A DNA stretch of 64,000 nucleotides from Diphasiastrum complanatum (Eukaryota; Streptophyta; Lycopodiopsida; Lycopodiales; Lycopodiaceae): the NCBI GenBank assembly GCA_029204225.1, contig CM055099.1, positions 43,896,914 through 43,960,913 on the forward strand, written 5' to 3'. Every line of letters starts with the position of its first letter. Position 1 is the first letter of the stretch. The translations under genes were made by a program, and so were the position numbers. Shown here one piece after another: positions 21,076-32,632 of this stretch. The notes under the pieces are model-generated. The model saw nothing but the letters and a program-made list of their open reading frames with translations. It had not been told where the DNA came from and made no database searches.

Positions 21076-22200
21076 GTTTCACTCTTCATAAGAGATCGAT
21101 ACTCAAGATCCATTGCTTGGATCCACTCCTCTTCTTTCCTTGCTTGATCTACACTTGTAAGATCATCCAAAGAGGTTAGGAAAGCAACATAATTTCCAGA
21201 AACTACTTGCTTACCCTTTTCATCATATGTGAGCCTTGAAGGTACTTGTCTTTCTCTTGATGTTCTCCTTGGCTTTTGACTTGATGAAGGTCCATCATCA
21301 CCACCATCCAAAGTAGGATCCTTCTCATCAACATCAAGAATGTTAGATCCATCTACTTTACCATCAATCATGCTTGAAGACACCTTTGGAATGTTTCCCT
21401 CATCAAAAATGACATCTCTACCAGCAATCACTTTGTTAGTAGAAGGAATGTAAACCTTGTAGGCTTTACTCACCTCACTATATCCAACAAAAATACCTCT
21501 TCTTGAAGATGGATCCTCCTTGGTCCTATCATCAAGAGTCATGTTGACATAGCATGTGCATCCAAAGGTTCTTAGAAAGTTGACACTCGGACTCCTCTTG
21601 AATAGCATCTCAAAAGGTGTCCTTCCATCCAAAATAGCACTCGGCCACCTATTGCACAAGAAATTGGCACACAACAAAGCTTGATCCCAAAATGGTTTGT
21701 CAAGATTAGCACTTAACCTCATAGCTTTAGCACTTTCACATAAAGTTCTATTCTTCCTTTCAGCCACTCCATTTTGTTGTGGGGTCCTTGATGTTGTATA
21801 CTCCCTCTTGATCCCATGCTCATCACAAAAGGCCTTGAACTTGTTAGATATGTACTCACCACCATTGTCACCTCTCAAGCACTTGATCTTTGTGGAAAAT
21901 TGGTTCTCCCTTGAATTCTTGAACTTGACAAAGACATCATACACTTCATCCTTGCTCTTTAGTAGATAGATCCAACAAAATCTATTAAAATCATCAATGA
22001 GTGTTACATACATCTTAGCTCCACTATTGCTAATTGTAGTAAATCCATGAATATCCAAATGTACAAGTTGAAAAGGCTTTGTAGATCTAGAAATAGATCT
22101 AGTATAAGGTAGTCTATGTGACTTAGACAAAGCACAAGACTCACAAACATGCTTGCCATTATGACTTGAAGTTGAGGTGTCCCATCCTTTTGTGCCAAAC
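21076..22200 (-). pseudogene. Copia integrase, element H
   Basis: Well preserved integrase: zinc-finger cysteines (HVCESCALSK), first Asp (LVHLDIHGF; the usual G-P is H-G), IDDFNRFCWIYLLKSKDEV, RGDNGGEYISNKF (second Asp), TPQQNGVAERKNR (Glu), PFWDQALLCANFLCNRWPS, tail GIFVGYSEVSKAYKVY and AGRDVIFDEG, then an Asp/Ser-rich linker and the RT start. The catalytic triad is complete. A frameshift near 22165 separates it from gag-protease. Downstream the same frame runs into the module. Confidence 0.85.
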
Positions 22201-23505
22201 CTCTTGAATAGAAATTTGCTCCCTTGCAACACATCCAACTTGGTTAGCAATAACACAAGCATCAAGTTTGAACACCTTCCCTTGCCTTTTACCTTTTCCA
22301 ATCAAGACATCCTTTCTTTTGATCAAACAAGCATCTCCATCAAACTCCACCTTGAGGCCCTTACTTAGCATTTGACTCACACTAAGCAAATTCTTGGTAA
22401 TAGATGGAATAGACAAGACATCCTCCAAATGAACATTCCTATTTGTAGAGAGAGAAATAGGAATTGTGCCAATCCCTTTGATTGCACACTCACCATCATT
22501 GGCCATGTAGATCACCCTCTTGTCATCTCCATATGCCAACAAAGAAGTGAAGTACTCTTTGTGAAAGGTCATGTGTGAATTTGCTCCACTATCAATCCAC
22601 CAAGGATCTAGATCTCCATCATTAGCAAGCATACATGAAGACATCACAAAAGCATCATCATTTGCATCTTGCACATCCAAACCATCCTCATCAAGAGTAA
22701 GATTACCTTGCTTGTCTCCTTGATCTCTCTTCTTCTTGTAGCACTCACTTGCAAAGTGTCCTTTGATGCCACAATAGAAGCACTTGAGCTTTGATCTATC
22801 CTTCTTTTTGCCACTTGAAGAAGCATCCACTTGATCTTGCCCTTTAGACCACTTGCTTTTGGTTTTGCCCTTGAATTTGCCCTTTGTGAACATAGCATCC
22901 TCTTGAAGTGTCGATGTAGATCCACCTCTTGCTTGAAGCCTATATTCCTCATTGATCAAGATCTCTTGAAGATCCATCAAACTTGGCAAAGTCTTTTGAG
23001 TAGCAATACTTTGAACAATGTTAGCATGAGCATCCAACAAGCCATTAAGAATCACTTGAATAAGCTCTCCTTCCTTAATGCTTTCATCTATGCAAGCTAA
23101 CTCATCATTCAATGGTTTCATTCTCAAAACAAAAGTACTTGGACTTTCTTCATTCTTTTGCAAACAAGAAAAGATTTGCCTTCTTAGAGTCAACACTCTA
23201 GAAGTAGACTTGGATTCATAAAGCTTCTTCAATGAATTTCAAGCTTCCAAAGATGATGTGCACTTACCAACTTCCTTGAGAAGTTCATTGGTAACATTCA
23301 TCTTTATCATGTGTAGAGCCTTCTTGGCCCTCTTGTCATACCTCAATTGATCTTGTTGTGTTTCTGGTCTCTCCTCCAAACCTACAACAATATTCAAAAC
23401 ATCATTCATCTCAAGAAGTGACTCCATCCTCACTTTCCATAATGAATAGTTACTTGAGGTAAGCCTATCATTGGCTTCCAACATGACTCCAATTGAGGTT
23501 GCCAT
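22159..23505 (-). pseudogene. Copia gag-protease, element H
   Basis: One frame interrupted only by a TGA at about 23236 (position of a conserved Trp in A-W-N-S-L-K-K-L-Y). The N-terminus starts MATSIGVMLEANDRLTSSNYSLW, the copia gag start, followed by the UBN2-type capsid. A Lys-rich region and a CCHC zinc knuckle (CFYCGIKGHFASEC, about 22745-22785) follow, then the protease active site WWIDSGANSHM (about 22570-22600) and GAG-preintegrase (VWHKRMGHLN). All expected gag-protease motifs are intact apart from the single nonsense change. Confidence 0.88.
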
Positions 23506-24095
23506 GTAGCAATGCCCTGATCTTCTCTTTCAACCTGTTTCAATGCACAAAGCACTCCTTTGAACAACAACAAATTCTTTCAAAATAAATCACCAAGATT
23601 TGAAACTATCTCACAAATTCTCTTCTAGCACTTATCCAAGCAAATCAACACATAGAATCATGGAATCTTGATCAACCTATGATCTATCCTCAATCTAATG
23701 ACTTTTGCCACTTCCTAATATTGAAACACACTCAAATGAAGTCCAGCAACCTCACTATCTAGAGATCCAATCAAAATTAGGGTTTTGACAAAATCACAAA
23801 AAATTGACTATTCCAAATCTACATGCAAATGCTGAAAATTTGATATGCAATGTATAAGCCACCACTTAGGCTGAACCAATGATCCAAAAATCGGCCAAAT
23901 CCAGCATGTGAATTCAAAAAATGGAATTGAACAAGTATATTGACCTATTTAGTGTTTTGATCTACAAAAGATCCAATCTACAAAAGCAAAAAAAATCCGA
24001 TTTTGGTGTAGAATCCTCTCTAGCATGCTCTAGACTTGATATCTTCACCAAATCATTGATAAATCTGATTTCCTCCTTCATAACCTGAAACACAA

Positions 24096-24107
24096 ACTCT
24101 GATACCA
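24096..24107 (-). promoter_or_regulatory. tRNA-Met primer binding site, element H
   Basis: On the minus strand ...TGGTATCAGAG follows the 5' LTR end (LTR starts TGTGAAAGATTTC at 24108 on the plus strand). This complements the 3' end of initiator tRNA-Met, the usual minus-strand primer of plant copia elements. Confidence 0.8.
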
Positions 24108-24257
24108 TGTGAAAGATTTCAGATCCTTAAGATCCAATCTACTTGAATGATCTTTGGTTAGAAAGAGAAATACACTACCAATTTCACGAATGTAGAAAAA
24201 TCAGCATCTACACACAATTTGAGATGCAAACACTAATAGAACTTGATCAAAATTGAA
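24108..24257 (-). repeat. Partial 5' LTR of element H
   Basis: 150 bp matching 18906-19055 with about four substitutions. It is cut at about 24257, where a family A LTR fragment begins. Confidence 0.85.
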
Positions 24258-24793
24258 GGTATGTAATCCCTAAGGCGCCTTTAGATTCAAGGCCAAGAAG
24301 AAGACGAAAAAGCTGAAAAGTGCCTTAAACTAAAAAGGCAGTGAGAAAGACGAAAAGTGCCTTAGTTTAGAGGCAGCGAAGAAAACCAAAAACGACGAAG
24401 GTGCCTTAAAATGATTTTACGATTTTCTGGGTACTTTGCTGCATTTTTCGCAAAGAGAAAGAGGCGAAAAAAATGAAAGTGGTCTAGAAATGGTTTAAGT
24501 CATTCTGGCCAGTGTGTCACATTTTTCGTGAATGAAAACAGACGAAGAAGACGGAAAAAGCAAAGGTGCCTTAAGAATGGTTTCTAAGGCATTCTGGCCA
24601 CTTGGCCAGTGTGTCGCATTTTTTGCTGAGAGCAAAAGGCGAAGAAGGAGAAGGTGCCTAAAAATGATTTCTGAGGCACAAGAAATCTCAAGGAAAAAAA
24701 ATGTGAAGGCCCAAAAATATGTTGTCGGCCTTCGATTTTTCAGGATGCTCATTACTTGAACGATTTGTTTAAGGCAAAGCATAAGAAATCTAA
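24258..24793 (-). repeat. LTR family A fragment (third copy)
   Basis: Matches about 9630-10170, including the GTGCCTTAA...GACGAAGAAG tandem units, up to the ...AAGAAATCTA terminus. Directly after it comes AAATGAACGTCC, the RT codons that are missing after the LTR at 9070 and 41410. So this copy keeps the opposite junction of the same nested insertion. Confidence 0.83.
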
Positions 24794-24796
24794 AAA

Positions 24797-25235
24797 AATG
24801 AACGTCCAACCTACTTTTTCTTAATGGAGTGTTAGATGAAGAGGTATATTTAGAGCAACCTCAAGGGTCTGTTGAGCCAGGGAGAGTTTGTAAACTCAAC
24901 AAAGCCATATATGGATTGAAGGAAGTACCACGAGCGTGGTACTCTTGCATTGATGAACACTTCAAGCGAAGGAGAATGGTCAAGAGTGATGTTGATCTTA
25001 ATCTTTACATTCTTAGGCAAAACTCAAATTTAGTGTTCATTGTCCTCTATTTCGATGATTTGATTATTACAGGAAGTAATATGGGCTTAATTGACGAAAT
25101 CAAATCATACCTTTCCAATACCTTTGACATGAGTGATTCAGGGTTGATGCATTATTGTCTTGGTATTGAAGTTTGACAAAAGGAAGGCAGTGTTATTCTT
25201 ACGCAAAGCAAGTATGCATGGAATTGAGTCCACTG
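24797..25235 (+). pseudogene. Copia RT fragment
   Basis: NVQPTFLNGVLDEEVYLEQPQG, VCKLNKAIYGLKEVPRAWY, then VLYFDDLIITGSN (catalytic box YFDD instead of YVDD) and HYCLGIEV, stopping at 25176. It is the middle part of copia RT, continuing exactly where the stubs at 8766-9069 and 41411-41725 end. The right edge near 25235 abuts the stop end of the minus-strand coiled-coil ORF. Confidence 0.85.
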
Positions 25236-25242
25236 AAATGTT

Positions 25243-27756
25243 TCAGCTGTAAGGCTGATGGATGATTGGCCAATTGGGCATATGGATGGTGATTTTGTCC
25301 ATAGCCAATCCCAAATCTTTCCATTTATGTCTTCGCGACATTGGCACGTAATAAGGATCTACCCGCAACTGGCGAGGGCTGGCAACATAACTTCTAATTG
25401 ATTCCAAAGTTTTCTCAAAAATTGTGATTCTCCATGTTGGCTGCTCTCCCAGTGCAGGTATTTTGTCCAATTCTTTGTCGGCCTCGATCTCGGAGGTCTT
25501 AAATTTCAGAACCCATCCACCATGCGAGGACTCATGCGGATGTTGCTTTAAGAAGGTCTGGATTTGGTCCTCGACGCTAATGGGCCTTCTGAATAAATGT
25601 CTTGTCCTTGATGAGGATGGACCTGCTTGTACTGCCGGTATGGTTGGCGGTTGATCTGCTAGATCTGGAGCTCCCCCCTAGTCCATGCTCGAATCAATCC
25701 CTGTATCCAATTGTATAACTTCTTGGCACGAAGGGGAGAATTGCGGCATGACCGGAACGGGGACTTGTGGTCCGGCTTCCAACACTTGAGTGGCTGATTT
25801 TTCATAGGCGGTGATGGTCTCTTTTGCCTTTGCCAATGCGGTTGAAGCTGCTCCTTTGAACCTATCAAAGTAGCCTTGGAATCCCTGAAGGGCCACTTTG
25901 TATGTTTCCACTTTCTTGAATAAATATGCAATCTCCGTCGGTGTGACCGGATGATCGAGTATTTGTGTTTGCAGATAGGCATCACGCTCAAGGGTGGTCG
26001 CATCCAATTCACCTTGAAGCCATGCGCAATCTTGTTCGGCCATCTGTAATTGCCCCTTCAGCAGCTGCACCTGTTGCTTGGCATCTTGCACTGCCTTATC
26101 TACCTGATCTTGTGCGGTTGTCAGGGCGTTTTGCAGGGAGCTGATGTAGGTTTCCAAGCAATCAGCTTGTTGCTGGGCCAATTTCTTTTCGCTTTCAGCC
26201 TTATCTTCATGTTGTTTGGCTATCTTTAACTCTCGATCCAGTTTGACAATTTTCTGGCTGATTAGAGTGTTTTCGGATCCTAGATTAGAGATCCTCTGTT
26301 CCATTTCCTTCTTCTTATCCAGCATAGACTGGATCACTTGCCCAAGGCTTGAAACTAACCCTAGAGCATCACCAGAATCGACGGTCGTGGAGGTGGCAGC
26401 AGCAGGAGAACCTAATGGTACTGTCCTTGGTAGGCGTGGAATAGACGGCAAGGTCTCTTCTTCTTCAAAAGTATCCTCTTCTTCAAACTCTTCAGGCACC
26501 GTGGCGTCGAACTACTTTGGTGACTTTACAGCAAAGTCGACCCGAAGTATGGCTGGGCTACCTTGTGTGTGCGGTTGTTGACTGGCATCTTCGACACCAG
26601 CAGTAGATTCATGGATATGCCCGAATCCTCTTCCAGGGGATTGGAGTTCAAAGGGCGTTGGGCTCTGGGGCATTTCAAAGATTTCGGTGGCCCCAAGGGG
26701 GTCGGAATCATCGAACATGTCCATGAAGAACTGTGTGTTGGGTGAGGTTGCTTCGGTGTGCGGGGGTGAGGCGGCCTGGACAGCTATGATGGGAATGGTA
26801 GGCCCAATGGCCACAGACTGTCCTTGTATGGGAGCAGAGGCGAGAGAAGCATCAGAGGCAAGGAGAATGGGAAGTTTAGTGCAAACAGCAGCAGGGGGTG
26901 GAAGCGCAGCTGACGAGGTATGCTTAGTGCGACGTCATGATGTGAAAGGCGAGTCAAAAATTACGATCTCGCTGTGTGGACGACGACGACTATGAGAACT
27001 TGAGGCCTGATGAGATGACTCAGCTGGTGGTTCTTCGTAAACCGAAAGCACAGAATCTAGGTGGAAGCCATGGATTCTGTTTTCTAGGTGAGAAGCGTCT
27101 AAGAGGGACAATAGAGAGCCAGCGGCGAACTGCTGCTTAGTATTGGCCTTAATAGCTCGCTTGAGCTCACCAGAAAAAATCTTGAGCCAGTTATATGGTT
27201 CAAGAGGGGCTTTGGCCAACTTGGTGTGGGACTCCACTATCCTGTGAAGGATTTGAGATGTGATGCGGTCTTTCCTAAGGTTGCCAACCATCAGGAAATG
27301 ATTCAACAATTGGGCAGCTACGTGGATGGAAGGCTCAGTGATGGCTTTCAGAAGGTAGCCATCATTGGTCCAGTGCAGATCGTTGGTGAGGTCAATGTAT
27401 GGCTTGATGGCCTGTTTCGCGTGCTTGTGATTGGGTGAGGCTTGCGTACCGGATGAGATTCCTATAGCTGCAAGTGCGGCCTCAGTGATGCGCACTTTGT
27501 GTGTGGCTCCCTAGAAGGTGATATAGAACTTGGATTTCTCTTCCTTCCACGTATCGAAGGCAAGAGTGATGAAATCCATATTGCTACGACCCGAAAAGGC
27601 TCTCTCATGAATACCCATTGCAATGAGTAGAGGCTCTGCAAGGGTCATCCACTGAGTGACCATGCTTGTGCTAGGAAGAATCATGATGTCCGTTGCAGAT
27701 GGGACATCACGATGGATAGTATAAGATGGAGACTGAGAAGTATCGGAAGAAGACAT
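25243..27756 (-). pseudogene. Long coiled-coil ORF behind Ty3 integrase
   Basis: A single minus-strand frame of about 838 codons from ATG 27756 (MSSSDTSQSPSYTIHRDV) to 25243, broken by only four in-frame stops (about 27511 TAG, 26935 TGA, 26512 TAG, 25678 TAG) and no frameshift. Order: a helical N-terminal region (about residues 20-260; AAQLLNHFLMVGNLRKDRI, NWLKIFSGELKRAIK); Pro/Ser/Thr-rich linker; acidic patch EEFEEEDTFEEEE; about 150 residues of Gln/Glu/Lys coiled coil; a Pro-rich linker; and a C-terminal block (WRITIFEKTLESIRSYVASP, RVDPYYVP) shared with the ORF at 61942-64000. No catalytic motif recognised. It may be the extra ORF of the Ty3 element whose integrase is at 28.6-29.8 kb; N-terminal resemblance to the putative plant transposon protein domain of Athila-type elements is possible but weak. 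Confidence 0.65.
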
Positions 27757-27839
27757 GATGATCAGAAAGGAATTATAAATACGTGAAAGTATATCAGAAG
27801 GCAATGCAAAAAATTTGGAAGGCTTTGGTCGCAAGAAAA

Positions 27840-28634
27840 ATCTGCAAGAGCTTCGCTAGCACAAGTGAGGAATGAATCGAATTCAGCCAACTTATAGGTG
27901 AATTTGGTGGGTCCATTACACTGAATAGTAGTTTGGCTGATCAGTTCTGAACAAAAATTTGCAGGCATGTACAATACTGTAAAAATAGGCTATAAAAATC
28001 TCGACGAAGGTTTCTAGGGATCTAAACCTATCAGGAGAATGTTTTCCAAAGCTGGCAAAGGATGAACCTTCGCCCAGGAGGGTCCTTTGTCCAAGTACTA
28101 TCATAAATGCATTTTTTCACAATCTGAACCTATGGACAACCTAATTTTGACATTTTAAGATCATCTAGCAAGTCGGCGAAGGTTAATAATGAGGTATGAT
28201 GCTCGGAAAAGGTTCCCAAAATGGCATATCACTGAACATTCGCCTGACTCAAAAATTGAATTTTTCTCTTGTCGAAAACCTTCGCCCACCTTAATTTAGA
28301 TAAATCAAGGTGGATGTATAGTCTGAGAGCTCAACGAAGGTTTTTGATACTGTATTGGCCAAATCTGCCCAAAACTGTGGTTTCCTAAGGCATTTTCCAT
28401 CAAAAAATATGTGTTGTCTTTTCCTATGCTGATGACTTCCTGACTTTTGCTCATCAGTCTTTTCTTATTTTATTATTATTTTTTTTTAACTGTCGTTTTC
28501 CAAAAAAGTCAGCAAATTAAATATTGAAAACAAAAAATTGAAATACAAATAAATTAAGAAACCCATTGAGATCAAGCTTGCTGAACTGCGGAGCAGGCTG
28601 CCAAAACTTGCGTAATCGACTACGGAGTATCAAA
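27840..28634. other. Spacer with scattered GCGAAGGTT motifs
   Basis: AT-rich DNA between the integrase and the coiled-coil ORF. It carries six copies of a CGAAGGTT-type motif in both orientations: about 28003, 28066 (inverted), 28175, 28236 (inverted, imperfect), 28278 (inverted) and 28334, spaced 40-110 bp. No coding motif or LTR terminus found. Confidence 0.5.
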
Positions 28635-29804
28635 TCATTTTCCATCCAAGTGCTCAAGAATTATTGCACCATAGTCCAGGATTTCCTTCACTTTATACGG
28701 GCCTTCACCAATAAACTTCAACTTACCCTTGATCATCTTGGTTGTGTACATCAATGCAAGATCTCTTGCTTTCAGATCTTTTTTGTGCAATCGACGATCG
28801 TGCCATGCCTTGCGATGGGCTTTCTCTGCTGCTAAAGCATGAACTGCCATCAATCGGGTTTCACATAATTTGTGCAATGCTTCATGACGGAGTTGTAAAG
28901 ACATATCATCATTGAATCGTTCGGTTGCTGCTATGCGTAAAGATGGGATTAAAAATTCAATTGGCATAACAGCATCTTGACCATAAACCAGTTGAAAAGG
29001 TGTTTGATTTGTACTATTTTTGTAAGCGGTTCTGAATGCCCATAATGCTGCATACAGTTTATGTTCCCAATCAGACTGACTCGCTTCAACTGTCTTTGTC
29101 ATAATGGTGCAGAGAATCTTATTGGAAGATTCAGCTTGGCCATTCCCTCTGGGATAATAGGGAGTACTAAATCTGTGTATAACAAAAAAATCTTCCAGTA
29201 AACACTTTATGGTTTGATTAACAAAGTGTGTACCCCGATCACTAACAATTTCGATCGGACATCCAAATCTGATTATAATATTTTCATATAGAAACTTGGC
29301 CGTAGATTTTGCATCAGCCACTTTGACAGCTTTGGCTTCAACCCACTTGGTCATATAATCAGTTGCGACGATAATGTATCGGGCATGAGATCCTTGCGCA
29401 GCAGGATGAATAGGACCAACATAATCCAGTCCCCATGTTTCAAATGGTGTTTGCGATAAAACCGGATGTAAGGGTTCATAATTCTGTCGAGTAGGCCGTC
29501 GTGCTCGCTGGCAGACATCACATGTCTGAATAAAATTTTCTATGTCCTTATGAAGCGTAGGCCACCAACAACCGGATTGCAAAAGTTTGCGAACAGTAAT
29601 ATCTGTAGAGAAATGCCCTCCACCCATGCCATCATGTGAAAACATGATTAAATCTGGTACTTCATGCGGTAAAACACATCTTCGTAAAATATTATCTGCT
29701 CCATGACGATACAATTGTCCTACAATTAATTGATAAGGTTGAGCCTTATGGATCAATTGTCTTTTCTGTACTTTTTTCAAAGAGTCATTCGGTTGTCCTA
29801 GCAT
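28635..29804 (-). CDS. Ty3/gypsy integrase, intact frame
   Basis: 389 uninterrupted codons. An RNase H-integrase linker (PYQLIVGQLYRHGADNILRRC) leads to the zinc-binding HHCC region (GGGHFSTDITVRKLLQSGCWWPTLHKDI ... CDVCQRARRP) and the catalytic core: Asp in WGLDYVGP, Asp in IVSDRGTHF, Glu in GNGQAESSNK. The C-terminal region (PFQLVYGQDAVMPIEF, LKFIGEGPYKVKEILDYG) has no chromodomain, which fits non-chromovirus lineages. Integrase inserts element DNA into chromosomes in the nucleus. RT and the 5' part are missing, so it is a fragment, but it is the only pol domain in the window with no lesion. It lacks a genuine start, being part of a polyprotein. Confidence 0.88.
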   Translation of the reverse strand: MLGQPNDSLKKVQKRQLIHKAQPYQLIVGQLYRHGADNILRRCVLPHEVPDLIMFSHDGMGGGHFSTDITVRKLLQSGCWWPTLHKDIENFIQTCDVCQRARRPTRQNYEPLHPVLSQTPFETWGLDYVGPIHPAAQGSHARYIIVATDYMTKWVEAKAVKVADAKSTAKFLYENIIIRFGCPIEIVSDRGTHFVNQTIKCLLEDFFVIHRFSTPYYPRGNGQAESSNKILCTIMTKTVEASQSDWEHKLYAALWAFRTAYKNSTNQTPFQLVYGQDAVMPIEFLIPSLRIAATERFNDDMSLQLRHEALHKLCETRLMAVHALAAEKAHRKAWHDRRLHKKDLKARDLALMYTTKMIKGKLKFIGEGPYKVKEILDYGAIILEHLDGK

Positions 29805-29819
29805 TAGGTATCAGCTCGA

Positions 29820-31013
29820 GATGGTGTCTCTTTCCACTGAGCAAACTAGTCTCAATGGATACCCTCGAATGAGGTCCCAAATACATGAGTTATCCACAAA
29901 CCCTTTGAAATTCGAGAACCTGATACAGTCGAGTCTTCACGTGCCTGAGCCCATTTTTATGATGCAGACCCCTCATAGGCCAGAACCTACCTTAATGGCG
30001 CTTTTGTCTGCCCACGGAGCTCATCTTGAGAAGAGCACCCAAGCTAGATCTACCCAAGTTTGACGGTAGTTTGAACTCTCAAAGATTCTTGCAAATCTTT
30101 GAGAATGCCTGTGATGTGTATGGCCAAACATCTCCTGATGCTATGATCCAACTATTTTCAATGACCATGATCGCTTAAACACGTGACTGGTTTTTTAACC
30201 TCGATCGTGAAGATAAATGGGATTGGTCTAATCCGAAAGAGTCCTTTATCAAGCATTTTAAGCCCTTTCATTTGATAGAGAGTCTTTTTGTCAAATTGAG
30301 TAACATCAAGATGACAACAGATAAATGCATACGAGACTACATTGAGCATTTCAAACGCCTCAAAAGTAAAGTACAAGAACAACCCAGCAAACAGATGCCC
30401 ATTATCTGGTTTTTAGTAGGCCTTCCAAGATGGATTAGACGTGAACTTAGATCCAATGACGAATACACGAGCCTCAAGCTAGCTATGTCTGATGCCATCC
30501 GAGAGGAAGATGAAGGATCAGATGTTGACGAATCCAAGGAAAGAAAAACACCTTGTGCTACTATCCTTGAGTCAAAGCGGATCGAGGATACCCAAGATCA
30601 GCTTTAAAAATCACAACTAGAGTTGCTTAATTAGCAACATCAACTGCAGATGGAGAAACTCACCAATGAGTTTCAAACTACTCTGAAGTCTATCCAACGT
30701 AGTATGCCTCGTCAACCACACACTGCCCCGGTATCTAATAGACAAAAACCCATCTGGTGCCCACACTATCAGGCTACGCATCCTGCAGATGCTTACCCTT
30801 CATATCAGCCTATACAAGCACATGCCATCCAACGATATGAAGAACAATCGTCACAATCTGGACATTCCTCACATTATCATGAATACCCACCAGAAAGTCC
30901 AGAACCACTAGCCATACAAGATGGTTTTTCAAGTGTGAATGAATGTGCTTTTAATAGTCTTGGTATCAAGGATCTCCTAGGTCTGAGGAGTCAAGTGAAG
31001 AAGAGGATGTAGA
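29820..31013 (+). pseudogene. Ty3 gag, second copy
   Basis: LDLPKFDG near 30045, FENACDVYGQ, then a stop near 30176, then DWFFNLDREDKWDW and ESFIKHFKPF, and 30272-30607 (VKLSNIKMTTDKCIRDYIEHFKRLKSKVQEQ ... AMSDAIREEDEGSDVDE). It is the same family as the gag at 1915-2664, with at least one frameshift (about 30040) and two stops. The downstream Gln/Pro/Ser-rich tail is at 30650-31012. Its left edge at about 29815 abuts the oppositely oriented integrase. Confidence 0.82.
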
Positions 31014-31089
31014 AGATCAACCTCCACACTCGATTGCTCCAAGAAAGTCTAAATGGGCAATGTCAAGCCATCAAGATTTACTTAGATTG

Positions 31090-31330
31090 GCAAAGGTATA
31101 AAAAGGGAAGACACTAACTCATTCACCTCTTGCACTCTCATGACTTCTATGTTTGATGAGCCAAGTTTCTTTGAATATGCCAACGTCAAAGTAGGATTGA
31201 TGCTATGCAAGTAGAGTATGATGCCTTGATAGAAAATCATGGTTCCAAATTGGGAGGCACTATTGAGATTCTTCGGAAAGTAAAAGAAATATACATAGAA
31301 ATACTTTGAGCCTTCTTTCAATTTTATGGG
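31090..31330 (+). pseudogene. Copia RT N-terminal scrap
   Basis: A short stretch reads FDEPSFFEYANV and, in another frame, DAMQVEYDALIENHGSKL, matching the start of copia RT (compare QAMKIEYDALITNHTWEL at 13.74 kb). The usual T-W-E-L motif is lost and coding similarity stops by about 31330. Confidence 0.55.
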
Positions 31331-32632
31331 GTTTGGATATTAAAAATGATGTGTTGTTTTCAAATGTCGTTTTTTTTTATTATGATGCTTTTATGAAGTT
31401 TGTAAAAAAGAAAATTACTCAACTACTGTCAAAATATTTTATTAGTAACTTGGAAATTGACTCATAAAAAAACGTGTTCTTAGGCTAAAATTGGGTAACT
31501 GAAAAAATACTCAAAAAGATTACTCTTTTTAAAGTCAAAGTCCCCAAACCACTATCATTGCATTCACAATATTGGATGTTCAAAATACACAAGCCAATAA
31601 AAAAATTATTATTATCTTTTCCTAGAAAAGTTTCACACTTCAAAAATATTCCTTAAACTAGATTTGTATTAGGAAATCTGAATCATCTTAGTCTTACATT
31701 TCATGAGGCAGTAATCTAAGTCTTGTATTTCATGTGGCAGTCAAAGACAAGAAGCATACCAAAATGGTTTCAATATCAATTTTCTTTAAACTCAAAAGCT
31801 CTTCAATTTTAGTTTAGAAATCATCTAGATACCCAAAAATATCCAAAATTTCATCCTCATTCACTTGTTCTTCTTGGTTTTGCTAACTAGTGGTATCCAA
31901 TAAAGCTCTATGGGATACATATGAACAAACAATGAGTTATCCTCACATCGACATGTTAAACCACTACTCAAATTAGTTGCCAATAATTTAGAGATCATAA
32001 CAAGCCTAGGTGTAGGCCCCACTTATGCATGTAAAACACCACATTCAATATCCATTCTAGATCTCATTTGCTTTATTAAGTTAACTTCCAATAAACATTA
32101 CTTATTAACTTACAAATAGTTGTTCCCAAAAAATACGCATCCATATGCCTATGCTCACTAACTTGGTTTATTCATACTAGATAAACCCATCAACAATGAA
32201 CGTACCTAATTTACACGATTAAGGATGTGCACAATAGAATAATTCTACTAAGATACTCTACACAAACATATTCCTAATAGATTCTCTCGAAATCTGCATA
32301 TGTTACTCACAATACTAATTGAGAATCTTGTATTTCGTCTTGTACAAGAATCCCATTTCTCAAAAAGTAAATAACGTATTTGGAAAAATTTTGTGATGGA
32401 GAAGCCATATACACTCACGCAATTCATCCAACACATTCCACCTTTTCTTGCAAACTTATTCATATATTCAACCAACCTCTTACGTATCCTAGTGCACATA
32501 CTAAAATTAGGTTGACACAAACTTTCAAGAGTACAAGTCCTAGATTGTTTACAATAACAATCCCTAGAGGATTAATATACTGATTTAGAATAATTTTAGT
32601 TCTATACAGCCTTGGTTTGTCAAGCTTCAATA
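31331..32632. other. AT-rich spacer, nothing recognised
   Basis: No coding similarity, LTR terminus, primer site or RNA gene that I can support. All open frames here are short and lack known motifs. Confidence 0.5.

Larger units (their letters stand above)
18906..24257 (-). mobile_element. Copia element H, nearly complete
   Basis: Minus-strand copia element with both termini recognisable: 3' LTR 18906-19522, polypurine tract 19523-19538 (reverse complement), internal region, tRNA-Met primer site (reverse complement 24096-24107), and the first 150 bp of the 5' LTR, cut at 24257 by a family A LTR fragment. Over those 150 bp the LTRs differ at about four sites, so it is relatively young. Gag-protease has one in-frame TGA and the pol frame one frameshift. 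RT is replaced by an unrecognised module, so it could not have moved on its own in this form. Confidence 0.88.

Noticed and set aside
25063-25075. YFDD instead of YVDD as a functional RT variant
   Set aside because: The fragment is truncated on both sides, so a substitution in a dead copy carries little meaning.
26216-26995. Plus-strand frames of 100-121 codons
   Set aside because: Antisense shadows of the minus-strand ORF at 25243-27756; no motifs.
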